Assembly: GCA_019456185.1 (NCBI GenBank)
Contig: VRUH01000017.1
Span: 1-37,347 of the forward strand
From: Candidatus Glassbacteria bacterium
GTDB lineage: Bacteria; Gemmatimonadota; Glassbacteria; GWA2-58-10
DNA: 37,347 bases
Reading direction: 5' to 3'
Below are positions 7,734 through 15,978 of the stretch, one piece after another (position 1 is the first letter of the stretch; each line of letters opens with the position of its first letter). The notes under the pieces were generated by a model. That model worked only from the letters and a program-made list of their open reading frames with translations, was not told where the DNA came from and made no database searches. The position numbers were made by a program, and so were the translations under genes.

Positions 7734-9767
7734 TTACAATCCGGTAATTATCTCAAGCAGGCGGTTCCTGATCCTGTCGTAATCGTCGCCGTGCTGGCTC
7801 CACGGCACCCGCTCGTTCATGTCAACTTCGTTGAGCGAGCGGGGCACCACTTCCCGAACCATCTCCAGCACTGCATCCCGGCCCACCTTCTGCTCGGCCA
7901 GCCACATCAGCTCGTAATCCTGCTGGCCGCGGCGGATGTTCTTCAGCCGGATCGAGCCGAACACCCTGTCCACTCCCCGGTCCTGGTCGGGATAAAACGG
8001 CTCGCGACCCGGATAGAAAACTACCCCGTCCCCGTTGCCGAAAGCACCTGAATTACCGAAAAAGGTGATCGGATCGACAAACACGTTCTGGTGGGTATGT
8101 GCGCGCGGCCCCTGATGGTTATGAAACCAGTGCGAGCCGTGCCACTGGAACCAGACGTTGACCTGATGGATATACTTGACCCAGGCGTTCAACCGCATGT
8201 CCACCGCCTCGCCCTCCAGAATCGCCGCGCCGTAGCGGGGGCGGTAGCCGTTGTAGAACCAGTGTTCCTTACCCTGCCCCTTTAGCTGGGCGAGCCAATA
8301 CAGGTTGATCCCCTTGCCGCTGGCCCAGATATCGATCTGCTTGTCGAGGGCCATGGTGTATTCGCGTGAAATAAATACCGGCAGGCGGTTGCCCGCGCCG
8401 GGATTGTTCTTGATCCAGCCGGAGCGCTCGCGGATCCAGTCGAACTTATCGGTTCCCGGTTCGTCGATCAGGTAGTTGAAATAGCGCACGCCGGGGGCGT
8501 TCTCCTCGAACCACTCCACCCACTCGTCGCTTTCTGCGCGGACCGTGTCCTGGACCATGCCGAGCACGCTTCCGCCATACATTCCTACCGGGAACACCCA
8601 CTCGCCCCGGTGCTGGCCCGGTCCCTGGTAACCGGCGGCCTCGGTGTAGCCGGAGCCGTCGAGCCAGGGAAGGTACTCGTCGAGCATCTGCCGGTCGAAC
8701 CGGCTGTGGTGCGGCCTGAATCCGCCCACCAGGTCTATGCGGTGGCGATGGGCCAGGTAGTGCAGCATCCTGTCCAGCTCTGCCTGACTCATCCCGGGGA
8801 AATACATCTCGATACTGCCGTGGTAGAGCCAGGTCCAGGTGTGGTTCTCATCGGGAAGGTATGCAGGCAACAGCTCCAGCCTGACCGGGATCGAGTCCAC
8901 TTTCCAGCCCTGCTGGTAAATCCCGACCGTCCCCCGGTACTCCCCGGAGGGCAGGGCAAGCGTGTCCCGCGGGCAATAGAGATCGATCCAGAACCCCTGG
9001 AGAGAGTCCGGCGGGATATCGAGCGGAAACCCGCCACGTCCGGCTGCGGCGTCGGGACTGATCAGCGCGTCGGGGATCCAGCCGGTCATCCGCTCAGGGG
9101 CCGAATTGCCGGAGCCGTAGAACCAGTTGGGCTGGGTGGGGTTGGTCACCAGCAGGTAGTGCTCGCTGAACGCTTCCAGATAACCGGCCGGCCCATAAGG
9201 TATCGCGAATAAGCCGCCGAGCACCGCGCCCGTGGCCGCGTGGACCAGCGAGTCGAGCCTGATTTCCATCCCGTCCGCGCCGGCGCTGTCGGCCACGAGA
9301 ATGACCTGGAAGCCCAGGATCTCGTTGTAGAGCCCGCGCAGGGCGATCTCGCTACCGTTCCAGACCGAGTTGGAGTCGCGCGAGAAATGGAAAATCTCGT
9401 CGCGGAAAATTTTCTCCCCGTCGCCGACCGCCCACTTCCCGACCAGAGAAGTGTAAAACACAACGTGCTCCGGCTCTCTTCGCCCGGAGATCGTTTTCAG
9501 CAACTCCAGCAGGTCGAATATATCCACCATGCCGGAGCCGGGCTGATGCATGTCCGCGATTTGCAGTAAACGGGGGTCCAGAGTGTCGCCGCCTGCGCGG
9601 AGTATTTTCAGCATTTCCAGCAGGTCGAAAATATTGATTGAACCGTCTGAGTTCAGGTCACCCGCCAAGGCAGCGTCGACATCGGCCGATGCGGCCCGGG
9701 CCGGGGAAATTTCAATGCTGGAAGAAACCACAAAGGCGAGCAAGCAGAAAAAAACCAGGACACGCAT
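7734..9767 (-). CDS. Secreted DUF4091/GH123-like protein with N-terminal dockerin-like module
   Basis: A 677-residue exported protein. A signal peptide occupies residues 1-26. Residues about 36-95 hold two dockerin-type repeats: GDLNSDGSINIFDLLEMLK, then a degenerate first half followed by VDIFDLLELLK; the second calcium loop has lost several acidic positions. The rest resembles DUF4091/glycoside hydrolase 123-like proteins: a beta-sandwich segment (PVRLELLPAYLPDE) and a C-terminal barrel with FNYLIDEPG near residue 445 and a SIRLKNIRRGQQDYELMWL end typical of DUF4091. The acidic pair in LIDEPG is a candidate active site by analogy. The natural substrate is unknown; GH123 enzymes act on N-acetylgalactosaminides. 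The start at 9767 has a weak ribosome site. It heads a leftward run with the TolC-like and FG-GAP genes. Confidence 0.75.
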   Translation of the reverse strand: MRVLVFFCLLAFVVSSSIEISPARAASADVDAALAGDLNSDGSINIFDLLEMLKILRAGGDTLDPRLLQIADMHQPGSGMVDIFDLLELLKTISGRREPEHVVFYTSLVGKWAVGDGEKIFRDEIFHFSRDSNSVWNGSEIALRGLYNEILGFQVILVADSAGADGMEIRLDSLVHAATGAVLGGLFAIPYGPAGYLEAFSEHYLLVTNPTQPNWFYGSGNSAPERMTGWIPDALISPDAAAGRGGFPLDIPPDSLQGFWIDLYCPRDTLALPSGEYRGTVGIYQQGWKVDSIPVRLELLPAYLPDENHTWTWLYHGSIEMYFPGMSQAELDRMLHYLAHRHRIDLVGGFRPHHSRFDRQMLDEYLPWLDGSGYTEAAGYQGPGQHRGEWVFPVGMYGGSVLGMVQDTVRAESDEWVEWFEENAPGVRYFNYLIDEPGTDKFDWIRERSGWIKNNPGAGNRLPVFISREYTMALDKQIDIWASGKGINLYWLAQLKGQGKEHWFYNGYRPRYGAAILEGEAVDMRLNAWVKYIHQVNVWFQWHGSHWFHNHQGPRAHTHQNVFVDPITFFGNSGAFGNGDGVVFYPGREPFYPDQDRGVDRVFGSIRLKNIRRGQQDYELMWLAEQKVGRDAVLEMVREVVPRSLNEVDMNERVPWSQHGDDYDRIRNRLLEIITGL
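9606..9634 (-). repeat. Dockerin-coding DNA repeat, copy 1
   Basis: These 29 bases code the NIFDLLEMLK core of the first dockerin repeat. They match 29402-29430 in the subtilase gene at 28 of 29 positions by direct comparison, with one mismatch (T here, G there). Identity this high between unlinked genes, third codon positions included, suggests recent module copying or gene conversion. Confidence 0.8.
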
Positions 9768-9854
9768 AAACGTACCGTATAAGCCGGATTGGATTACTTA
9801 GTGATGCCGCGGATGTGCCGGACTACTGACAGCGCTCAAACAGCTGCCGGCTGC

Positions 9855-10682
9855 TCAGAGTTCGCCCATAACCATGCTCATCAGACTGGTCAGCCGGGGT
9901 TCCGCGTCCGCCGCAACCGCGATAATCTCGGAGATATCGGCCGGCTCCAGGGCGTCGGGAAAACAGAGGTCTGTGACAATCGACAGGCCCAGGACCTCCA
10001 TGCCGGCATGGATCGCCACAATCACCTCTGGTACGGTGCTCATGCCCACCACGTCCGCGCCGATCCACCTGAGGAACCTGTATTCCGCCCTGGTTTCCAG
10101 GTTCGGTCCCGGCACGGCCACGTAGATCCCCTTGCGGGCGGTGATCTCGTTTTCCAGCGCCAGCCGTTCGGCCAAGCCGATCAGGCGGCGGGAATAGGGC
10201 TTGCTCATATCGGGGAAACGCGGCCCTAGGCGCTCATCGTTCGCGCCGATCAGCGGGTTGGCACCCAGCAGGTTGATATGGTCCTCGATAATCATCAGGT
10301 CCCCTTTGCCGTAGAGCGGGTTCATCCCGCCGCAGGCGTTCGAGACCACCAGCACCCCGGCTCCCAGCGCTTTCATTACCCGCACAGGGAACGTGATCTG
10401 TTCCATCGAGTAGCCCTCGTAGAAATGGAAACGGCCCTGCATGGCCACCACGCTCTTGCCGTTCAGGCTGCCCAGCAGAAGTTTTCCGGCGTGCGTTTCC
10501 ACCGTGGAACTGACGAAATGCGGAATTTCCGGATACGGGATCTCGCACTCGACCTCGAGGCGTTCCACCAATTTACCAAGCCCGGTACCGAGCACGATCC
10601 CCACATCCGGTTTAACACTGCTGCGCCCGGTTATTTCTTCAGCCGCCTCGCCGATTTTCCCGTAAAGGTCCTTGGCGCTCAC
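9855..10682 (-). CDS. punA: Purine-nucleoside phosphorylase (trimeric class)
   Basis: A 275-residue cytosolic enzyme of the usual length for trimeric PNP, which cleaves purine nucleosides with phosphate to free base and ribose-1-phosphate in purine salvage. Visible signatures are GIVLGTGLGKL (phosphate loop), HAGKLLLG, the MQGRFHFYEGYS block, VVSNACGGMNP, the DHINLLGANPL segment, and VGMSTVPEVIVA with the base-binding TDLCF region near the end. A GTG start at 10682 is used, with GGGGGA just upstream; the spacing is short, so the start is moderately sure. It is the last gene of a leftward housekeeping run, 78 bases after divIVA. Confidence 0.93.
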   Translation of the reverse strand: MSAKDLYGKIGEAAEEITGRSSVKPDVGIVLGTGLGKLVERLEVECEIPYPEIPHFVSSTVETHAGKLLLGSLNGKSVVAMQGRFHFYEGYSMEQITFPVRVMKALGAGVLVVSNACGGMNPLYGKGDLMIIEDHINLLGANPLIGANDERLGPRFPDMSKPYSRRLIGLAERLALENEITARKGIYVAVPGPNLETRAEYRFLRWIGADVVGMSTVPEVIVAIHAGMEVLGLSIVTDLCFPDALEPADISEIIAVAADAEPRLTSLMSMVMGEL

Positions 10683-10760
10683 TTTCCCCCGCCTGCAAAG
10701 TTCCTGTCCCGACTAAGAATGATAGCTCCACCGGCCGGACCGGCTCATCATCGAATTCGA

Positions 10761-11636
10761 TCACTCCTTGTCTTCGGAGTCGGTTTCCTCCGGCTCGTCG
10801 TCACCCCAGAAAACTTCCGGTTTATCTTTCTTGCCGGCCTCCTGGGTAAGGTCGTCGCCGCCACTCTCCGCATCCGGTTCAAGTTCCCCGCCATCGGCGC
10901 CCAGGTTAAACCGGTCGGCCTCGTCTTCTTTTTCGCCCTCAACGCCGTCTTCGCTTTCTCCGCCGCCGGACGATCCCAGAATCGCGCTCAGTTTGCCGGA
11001 CAGGTCGCCCACGTCTTTTTCCGGCTCCTCAGGCCCGGCGGTTTCCTCTCCTTCCGCCTCCGCATCATCCAGCACCGCCTCTGAATCCGCAGCGGACAGC
11101 TGCTCTCCGGGTGTATCTTCCAGCGGTTGGGATGCCTGTTCGGCGGCTGATTCGATAACGCCGGCGCTGTCTTTGTCCTCCACCTTGCGCGGCCCGAAAT
11201 CCTCCTGCAGCAATTTCCACTGGCTGGCCACCAGCGAGCGCATTTTGACCATGAACGCTTTTTTCTCGTGTTCCTGCATCTCGATCTGATACTTGATCCT
11301 TTTCAGTTCGGACTTGGCTTCCTCGACCAGCTTTTCGGCCTGGACCTCGGCCTTGGCCACAATCAGCTCCGACTCGCGTTCGGCGGCCCGACGGGTGGAG
11401 TCGCCGGCTTTCTGGGCGGTGATCAGTGTCTCGTTCAGCGTTTTTTCCATCGATTCATAGGTTTTAAGCCGCTCGCCGAGGTGGACCAGCTTGTCCTTGA
11501 GGCTCCTGTTCTCGCGCACCATCTCTTCCAGCGTCTCCGCGGCGGCGGCCAGCAGGTCGCTAACTTCGTCCGGGTTGAACCCCCTGAGCACGCGCTTGAA
11601 TTCCGCCTTCTTGAGTTCCAGTGGTGTAACTTTCAC
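10761..11636 (-). CDS. divIVA: DivIVA-domain coiled-coil protein with long acidic tail
   Basis: Residues 1-45 (VTPLELKKAEFKRVLRGFNPDEVSDLL) match the DivIVA N-terminal membrane-curvature-binding domain. Residues about 50-150 form a continuous coiled coil with heptad leucines and many charged residues. From about 155 to the end (291) the protein is acidic and low-complexity, rich in E, D, G and S, so probably disordered. DivIVA proteins mark poles or septa and recruit division or envelope factors. The gene starts with GTG at 11636, with GGAGG six bases upstream, and follows yggS by 24 bases. The yggS-divIVA order is found in many bacteria and supports a division-related role. The acidic tail is longer than in Bacillus-type DivIVA; its job is unknown. 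Confidence 0.85.
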   Translation of the reverse strand: MKVTPLELKKAEFKRVLRGFNPDEVSDLLAAAAETLEEMVRENRSLKDKLVHLGERLKTYESMEKTLNETLITAQKAGDSTRRAAERESELIVAKAEVQAEKLVEEAKSELKRIKYQIEMQEHEKKAFMVKMRSLVASQWKLLQEDFGPRKVEDKDSAGVIESAAEQASQPLEDTPGEQLSAADSEAVLDDAEAEGEETAGPEEPEKDVGDLSGKLSAILGSSGGGESEDGVEGEKEDEADRFNLGADGGELEPDAESGGDDLTQEAGKKDKPEVFWGDDEPEETDSEDKE

Positions 11637-11660
11637 TTTTTGCCTCCAGTCGCGGGCGGT

Positions 11661-12368
11661 TCAGTATTTTCGCGGCCCGAAAATGGCCGTGCCGACTCGG
11701 ACCATATTCGATCCCTCGGCGATAGCGATCTCGTAATCGGCGCTCATTCCCATCGACAGCACATCCATCCGGCAGCTGCCGGGAGCGGAAAGGCGGTAGC
11801 GCTCGAAGATATCCCGCAGCGTGGCGAAGCATTCGGCGGTCCGCGCTTGGCCACCCTCCAGCGGCCCGATAGTCATCAGGCCCCGCAGGCTGAGGTGAGC
11901 GCAACCGCCGATCACCTCCAGCAGCGCGTCAGCTTCCTGCGGAGCGACACCGGATTTGGAGTCCTCTGCCGACGTATTTACCTGCATCAGCAACTTGACA
12001 GTGGTCCCGGCGGCCGCCGCGCGTTTTTCGATCTCGCGGGCCAGACGCGCCGAGTCGACACTGTGAATCAACTCGAAGAGCGGCAGGACATCGCGGACCT
12101 TGTTGCGCTGAAGGTGGCCGATAAAGTGGCGGACTACCTCGCGTCCGAGCGACGGCAGTTTTTCCTGCGCTTCCTGGGCCCTGTTCTCGCCGATATCGGC
12201 CAGGCCCGAGTCGATCGCCGCCCTGATTTCAGCCACGGAACGCTGCTTGGTCACACCCACCAGCGTCACCGAACCCGGCTCAACGCCTGCTTTAAGAGCG
12301 GCCTCGGTGATTTTTTCCCTGACCCTGGCGAGCCTGTCCGCCAGCCGTTGTACCTGCGCCTGCTCCAT
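11661..12368 (-). CDS. yggS: YggS/PLPBP-family pyridoxal-phosphate homeostasis protein
   Basis: A 235-residue single-domain TIM-barrel protein of standard family length. The PLP lysine lies in TLVGVTKQRS (K41), followed by the conserved GENRAQEAQEK segment, HFIGHLQRNKV, the QVNTSAEDSKSG block, GLMTIGPLEG, and LSMGMSADYEIAIAEGSNMVRVGTAIFGPR at the end. The family binds PLP and buffers its supply; it has no proven catalytic activity. ATG at 12368 has only a weak GAG upstream. It lies between bshC (88-base gap) and divIVA (24-base gap) on the same strand and is likely in the same transcript as divIVA. Confidence 0.95.
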   Translation of the reverse strand: MEQAQVQRLADRLARVREKITEAALKAGVEPGSVTLVGVTKQRSVAEIRAAIDSGLADIGENRAQEAQEKLPSLGREVVRHFIGHLQRNKVRDVLPLFELIHSVDSARLAREIEKRAAAAGTTVKLLMQVNTSAEDSKSGVAPQEADALLEVIGGCAHLSLRGLMTIGPLEGGQARTAECFATLRDIFERYRLSAPGSCRMDVLSMGMSADYEIAIAEGSNMVRVGTAIFGPRKY

Positions 12369-12456
12369 CGGCTCAAACTAAGCGTTGACCGCCCAAAACA
12401 CAAGTGCATGCATGCTCTTTAATACAGTACGCCAGGCCTTCGGTAAGGATTGCCGA

Positions 12457-14058
12457 CTATCCGGCCGCGGCCCGCTCGATCAGCCAGTCGATCAGCCCGT
12501 CGCCGTAGCGCACGAGGTAGTACAGCCAGGAGATTTCCCGTTCCTGACGGCCGCCGCCGGGCCAGAGATGGACCCCGGCCTTGCGCAGCTGGCCCAGCAT
12601 GGTTTCGTTACGGCGCTTGGCGGCCTGGGTCAGTTTGCCCTGGAATTTATCGAGGCTGCCGGATATCGCGCCGCTCGTGCTCTTGAGAGGTCCTTTCATC
12701 GTGGGGTCGGTTTGTTCGAGGAGGCCGGCTACCTGCTGGATGCCCTGCCGGAGCGTGCCGCGAAGGCCGTCCACCGCGTCGGTCAGTTCGCGCCACCGGC
12801 TGTCGCGCTCCAGCAGCTGCTCCGCCAAGCTGTCAACCCCCTGCTCCAGAGCCCCGGTGTCGAGACCGTATTTCTCAAGCACTCTGGCGATCTTGGCTTC
12901 CAGCAGGATACCCGAAAGACGGGGCCTGATTACCGGCATGGTCAGGCCCCGCAGGCTGTAAAGCGGCTGAAGCTGCGCATAATAGGCCATCTCGCCCGGC
13001 CCGGCCAGGTAGCACAGCGTGCCGAACAGCTCCGCCTCGACCAGGGGCCTCATCCTCACACCGGGACTGAACAGTTCGGGAGTCTCCTCCAGCATCCGGC
13101 GCAGTTCCGCCTCACCGATGCTTTCGTCCCGGCCTTTCAGCCTGAATCCGCTTTCGCCGTGCTGGAGTTTCACCCGGCGCCGGTCGCGCAGCACGAACAG
13201 CCCGGTGTCATCGTCCCGGGGTTTGACCTGCACATGGTAGCCGGCCCCCTCCAGCGCCCTGCTCGAGAGAGCAAACTCTCCGGCGCTGGCCGCGGAATCG
13301 AAAATTTCCTGCTCGAACAATTTTTTTGCGCCGCGGCGGATTTCCGGACTGCAAGCATCGACGACAAACAACCCGTGGCCCGAGAACAGTCCGGCCAGCA
13401 GTTCGCCGAACGCATGACCGAAATCGTGGCTGCTGTCGAATGTCGAGTCCAGCAGGGCGAAGATTCCGGAGCGGAAATCGGTATCCGGCAGGGACTCCCC
13501 GAGCTGCGCACGGGCCTCCGCCAGGTTATCGCCCAGGGGAAGCTGGCACAGCGGGCGGTAATTATCACCAGCGGCCGGTAAGCTCAGGGTACGGAGCTCG
13601 TTGGCGGTATCCGGGAGTTTGACCGAGGACGCCTCGGCCAGGTCATGGTCCTCGCTGGCATTCCAGAATACAGGCAGCACGGGCCGGTCCAGCAGTTTCC
13701 GGCAGGCGGCGGCGGCGGCGACCGCGCTGGCGCACTTGTAGAGCACGTACAACGGACCGCCGAAGAGTACCGGCTGCTGCCCCGAGCAGACGATAAAACC
13801 GTCGTGCTCCACGAACTCGTCCAGCAACTCCCGCCCGTTCGGCATCAGTTTGAAACAGCGCTGGGCTTCCAGCACGCGGGCCGCACGCTGGCGGTCAAGC
13901 CGTTTGTCGACCTCGGCGGCCACTTCACCGATTCGAGAATCGCGGTCCGGCGGACCTCCGTAAAACTCTATCGCCGGTTTTGATCCGGCCAGGTAATCGG
14001 CGGTGAGCGCATTCGTGTGCAACTTTAGATATTCAAACTCAATGCCCTGCAAACTCAT
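12457..14058 (-). CDS. bshC: Bacillithiol biosynthesis cysteine-adding enzyme BshC
   Basis: A 533-residue protein of typical BshC length. Recognisable blocks are GFIVCSGQQPVLFGGPLYVLYK (about residues 86-108), PVFWNASEDHDLAEAS with the metal-site-like EDHD, the AGPGEMAYYAQLQPLY stretch, PVIRPRLSGILLE, and a long C-terminal helical pair. BshC is proposed to add cysteine to glucosamine-malate in the last step of bacillithiol synthesis, giving the cell a low-molecular-weight thiol in place of glutathione. bshA and bshB are not in this window. The start codon shares one base with the methyltransferase stop (TAATG at 14060-14056), which points to translational coupling. I see no frame damage. Confidence 0.93.
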   Translation of the reverse strand: MSLQGIEFEYLKLHTNALTADYLAGSKPAIEFYGGPPDRDSRIGEVAAEVDKRLDRQRAARVLEAQRCFKLMPNGRELLDEFVEHDGFIVCSGQQPVLFGGPLYVLYKCASAVAAAAACRKLLDRPVLPVFWNASEDHDLAEASSVKLPDTANELRTLSLPAAGDNYRPLCQLPLGDNLAEARAQLGESLPDTDFRSGIFALLDSTFDSSHDFGHAFGELLAGLFSGHGLFVVDACSPEIRRGAKKLFEQEIFDSAASAGEFALSSRALEGAGYHVQVKPRDDDTGLFVLRDRRRVKLQHGESGFRLKGRDESIGEAELRRMLEETPELFSPGVRMRPLVEAELFGTLCYLAGPGEMAYYAQLQPLYSLRGLTMPVIRPRLSGILLEAKIARVLEKYGLDTGALEQGVDSLAEQLLERDSRWRELTDAVDGLRGTLRQGIQQVAGLLEQTDPTMKGPLKSTSGAISGSLDKFQGKLTQAAKRRNETMLGQLRKAGVHLWPGGGRQEREISWLYYLVRYGDGLIDWLIERAAAG

Positions 14059-14804
14059 TATTTACACCCCGAAAGAATTAGTCTGGGCGAGCTTTCCATA
14101 TACTCCCCCTGCCCGTAGTCCCCGTACACGCGTTCCACTGTCAACCCGGCCTGGTCGAGCATGGACTCCATCTCCGCCCTGGTGTACATCCGGACCCGTT
14201 CAGTCCACCGCTGGCTGCCCTCCGGCCCCTGGATCAGCACGTCTTTCACCACCCGGCGGTCCCCGTCCTCCAGCCTGCGCCGCTGGGTGATATTCAAGCC
14301 CGCCCGTTCGGCGGTATCCTCGGCCACCAGTGTCGCGATCACCTGAGGCCGGTTGAGATAGTCAATCACCCAATGTCCGCCGGGCACCAGCGCCGATGAG
14401 ATCTGGCGCAGGACCTCGCTGTTGTCCCTGTCAGCCTCGAAATAGCCGAAACTGGTGAACATGTTGATCGCCAGGTCGAACGAGGACCTGAACGGAGCCT
14501 GCCGCATATCAGCGCGGACAAACCATACCTTGCCGCCGGACGGATAATCCGTGGGCGATGACACTTGTCCGCGCTCCAGCAGCGGCAGGCTCAAATCCAG
14601 CGCGGCCACTAGGTAGCCTTTCTCAGCCAGCAGGCGCGAGTAGCGGCCCTGGCCGCAGGCCAGATCGAGCACTTTTCCGCCCCGCGATTCGCCGGACCCG
14701 GCCACCTTTATAATCAGCTCCAGCGCCTGCGCCGCCTCCTGCTCGTCACGGTGCCTGTAGACTTCGAGATACCTGCTGCCGAAAGCTTCCTCGTACCAGT
14801 TCAT
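14058..14804 (-). CDS. Class I SAM-dependent methyltransferase
   Basis: A 248-residue protein with the Rossmann-fold methyltransferase motifs in order: VLDLACGQGRYSRLLAEKG (motif I, about residues 45-63), AALDLSLPLL (motif II), FVRADMRQAPF (motif III), FDLAINMFTSFGYF (motif IV) and LVPGGHWVIDYLNR. The C-terminal half carries a small beta-insert (RRRLEDGDRRVVKDVLIQGP) and an EMESMLDQAGL helix, as in small-molecule methyltransferases of the ubiE/UbiG-like kind. The substrate cannot be told. It overlaps bshC by one base, so the two are made together, and a role in thiol or lipid metabolism is possible but unproven. ATG at 14804 follows GGCGG, with the DUF123 stop 28 bases upstream. Confidence 0.85.
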   Translation of the reverse strand: MNWYEEAFGSRYLEVYRHRDEQEAAQALELIIKVAGSGESRGGKVLDLACGQGRYSRLLAEKGYLVAALDLSLPLLERGQVSSPTDYPSGGKVWFVRADMRQAPFRSSFDLAINMFTSFGYFEADRDNSEVLRQISSALVPGGHWVIDYLNRPQVIATLVAEDTAERAGLNITQRRRLEDGDRRVVKDVLIQGPEGSQRWTERVRMYTRAEMESMLDQAGLTVERVYGDYGQGEYMESSPRLILSGCK

Positions 14805-14832
14805 CCGCCCATCCGCTCATCAGGATGAATAC

Positions 14833-15252
14833 TCAACCCTCGCCCGGCGGGACCCACGCCACCAAACCGTCAATATCAGGCCAGGCGGGTGATGGCAGAA
14901 AATGGAGATGGCTGCGGCAGGGGCAGTCAGAACTGCCGAAACCCGCTGCCGGAACCCCGGCTCCCGGCAGAGCGCCTGCGGCCTCGCTGAGGCTGCATTC
15001 GGTGACCGCACCCGCCGGAGCGGCCATGAATTCCTTTGCTGTCGCGCAGGAAGCGAGGTAATCGATATGCCAGTGCAGCTTGCCGCTGGACGGGCCGTAG
15101 AGGTGACGGTTCAGCCGGGCAGCGAGTCCGCCCATGGCGCTGCCCGCATAGAGATACCATCCCCGGGCAAACCGGAACCTGCCCAGCCTGCCGATCTCCC
15201 GCTCAACCTGAGTGTCCAGCCGGAAGCGAAACAGGTAGAGTCCCCTGTCAAT
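14833..15252 (-). CDS. DUF123 (GIY-YIG-like) small protein with non-canonical start codon
   Basis: The frame encodes a full DUF123 domain: GLYLFRF, IGRLGRFRFARGWYLYAGSAMGGLAARLNRHL, KLHWHIDYL, an EC pair (VTECSLSEA) and the C-terminal FGSSDCPCRSHL block. The domain is a GIY-YIG-nuclease-like fold of unknown function. The frame is open back to a stop at 15282-15280 but holds no ATG, GTG or TTG before the first conserved block; the first ATG, at 15135, would delete about 39 conserved residues. I place the start at ATT 15252, which gives MDRGLYLF, one base after the rlmH stop (TAG 15256-15254), so reinitiation is likely. ATC at 15264, with GGAG six bases upstream, and CTG at 15234, with AGGGGA upstream, are alternatives. 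A base error at a true ATG is also possible. Confidence 0.8.
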   Translation of the reverse strand: MDRGLYLFRFRLDTQVEREIGRLGRFRFARGWYLYAGSAMGGLAARLNRHLYGPSSGKLHWHIDYLASCATAKEFMAAPAGAVTECSLSEAAGALPGAGVPAAGFGSSDCPCRSHLHFLPSPAWPDIDGLVAWVPPGEG

Positions 15253-15253
15253 T

Positions 15254-15721
15254 CTACTTGTGATACGGCTCTCCGCGGATTATCGTATTGGCCCTGTAAA
15301 GCTGCTCCAGCAGCAGCAGGCGCGCCATCTCGTGGGTCAGGGTCATCCGCGACAGCGCCAGGCGTTGACGGCAGGAGGCCAGCAGGTCAGCGCTCAAACC
15401 CAGCGGACCGCCGATCAGAAAGCACACCGACCGGGTTCCGCGCTCAACCAGCCTGCCGAAGCCGGCGGCGAACTTGCGCGACGTCATCACCTGGCCGCGC
15501 AGGTCCATGGCCACGGTCCAGGCCCCCGCGGGAATCCTCTCGGCGAGCCTGGCGCTCTCCCGCCCGACCACCAGATCATCCGGCCTGCCACCCGGTTCCT
15601 CCTTGACCTCGATAACTTTAACCGCGTGTCCGCAGCGTTCGATCCGGCCGGCGTAGTCATGGCAGAGGGCCGTGAGATTGTTTTCCCTGACCCGTCCGAC
15701 ACAGACAATAACGATCTCCAC
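15254..15721 (-). CDS. rlmH: 23S rRNA (pseudouridine1915-N3)-methyltransferase RlmH
   Basis: With a GTG start at 15721 the protein is 155 residues, the standard RlmH size. It carries the SPOUT-knot signatures FLIGGPLGLSADLL and LALSRMTLTHEMARLLLLEQLYRA, ending in GEPYHK, as in the family. RlmH methylates pseudouridine 1915 in helix 69 of 23S rRNA on assembled 70S ribosomes. The frame stays open 51 codons upstream to an ATG at 15874, but GGAG immediately upstream of GTG 15721, the VEIVIVCVGR family start and the family length all favour the shorter form. It leads a leftward run with the DUF123 gene, whose coding starts right at its stop. Confidence 0.95.
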   Translation of the reverse strand: MEIVIVCVGRVRENNLTALCHDYAGRIERCGHAVKVIEVKEEPGGRPDDLVVGRESARLAERIPAGAWTVAMDLRGQVMTSRKFAAGFGRLVERGTRSVCFLIGGPLGLSADLLASCRQRLALSRMTLTHEMARLLLLEQLYRANTIIRGEPYHK

Positions 15722-15894
15722 GTCACTCCTCCCCCGCCCTGCCTGTTCCTGCGCTGATAAAAGGCGGAACTTTTCCACTGGATTTCTGTAGAACATATGA
15801 CAACCGGCGGGGAGGCCCTGTGCGGATTGATGGGAAAACCCCACTGGGGAATAATTTAAGGGAGCCGCCCGCACCCGTCAACACCCCGAAATTT

Positions 15895-15923
15895 TTGACT
15901 TTAGGTGACGGGGCGCCTATAAT
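15895..15923 (+). promoter_or_regulatory. Near-consensus sigma-70 promoter for the envelope trio
   Basis: TTGACT (15895-15900), a 17-base spacer and TATAAT (15918-15923) lie about 55 bases upstream of the ATG at 15979. The -10 is perfect and the -35 differs at one base. AGGAGG at 15961-15966 is the ribosome site. Nothing else in the window matches the consensus this well. Confidence 0.8.
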
Positions 15924-15978
15924 TGGCTCGCAGGCCGCCACCATCGGGATGGCAGGGTTAAGGAGGATCGGGGTATAG

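Noticed and set aside
11268-13581. Two long plus-strand frames opposite yggS, divIVA and bshC
   Set aside because: All three minus-strand genes are clearly conserved; the plus frames lack any recognisable domain.
15722-15874. A 51-codon N-terminal extension of rlmH
   Set aside because: Family length, the VEIVIVCVGR start and GGAG before GTG 15721 favour the shorter protein.
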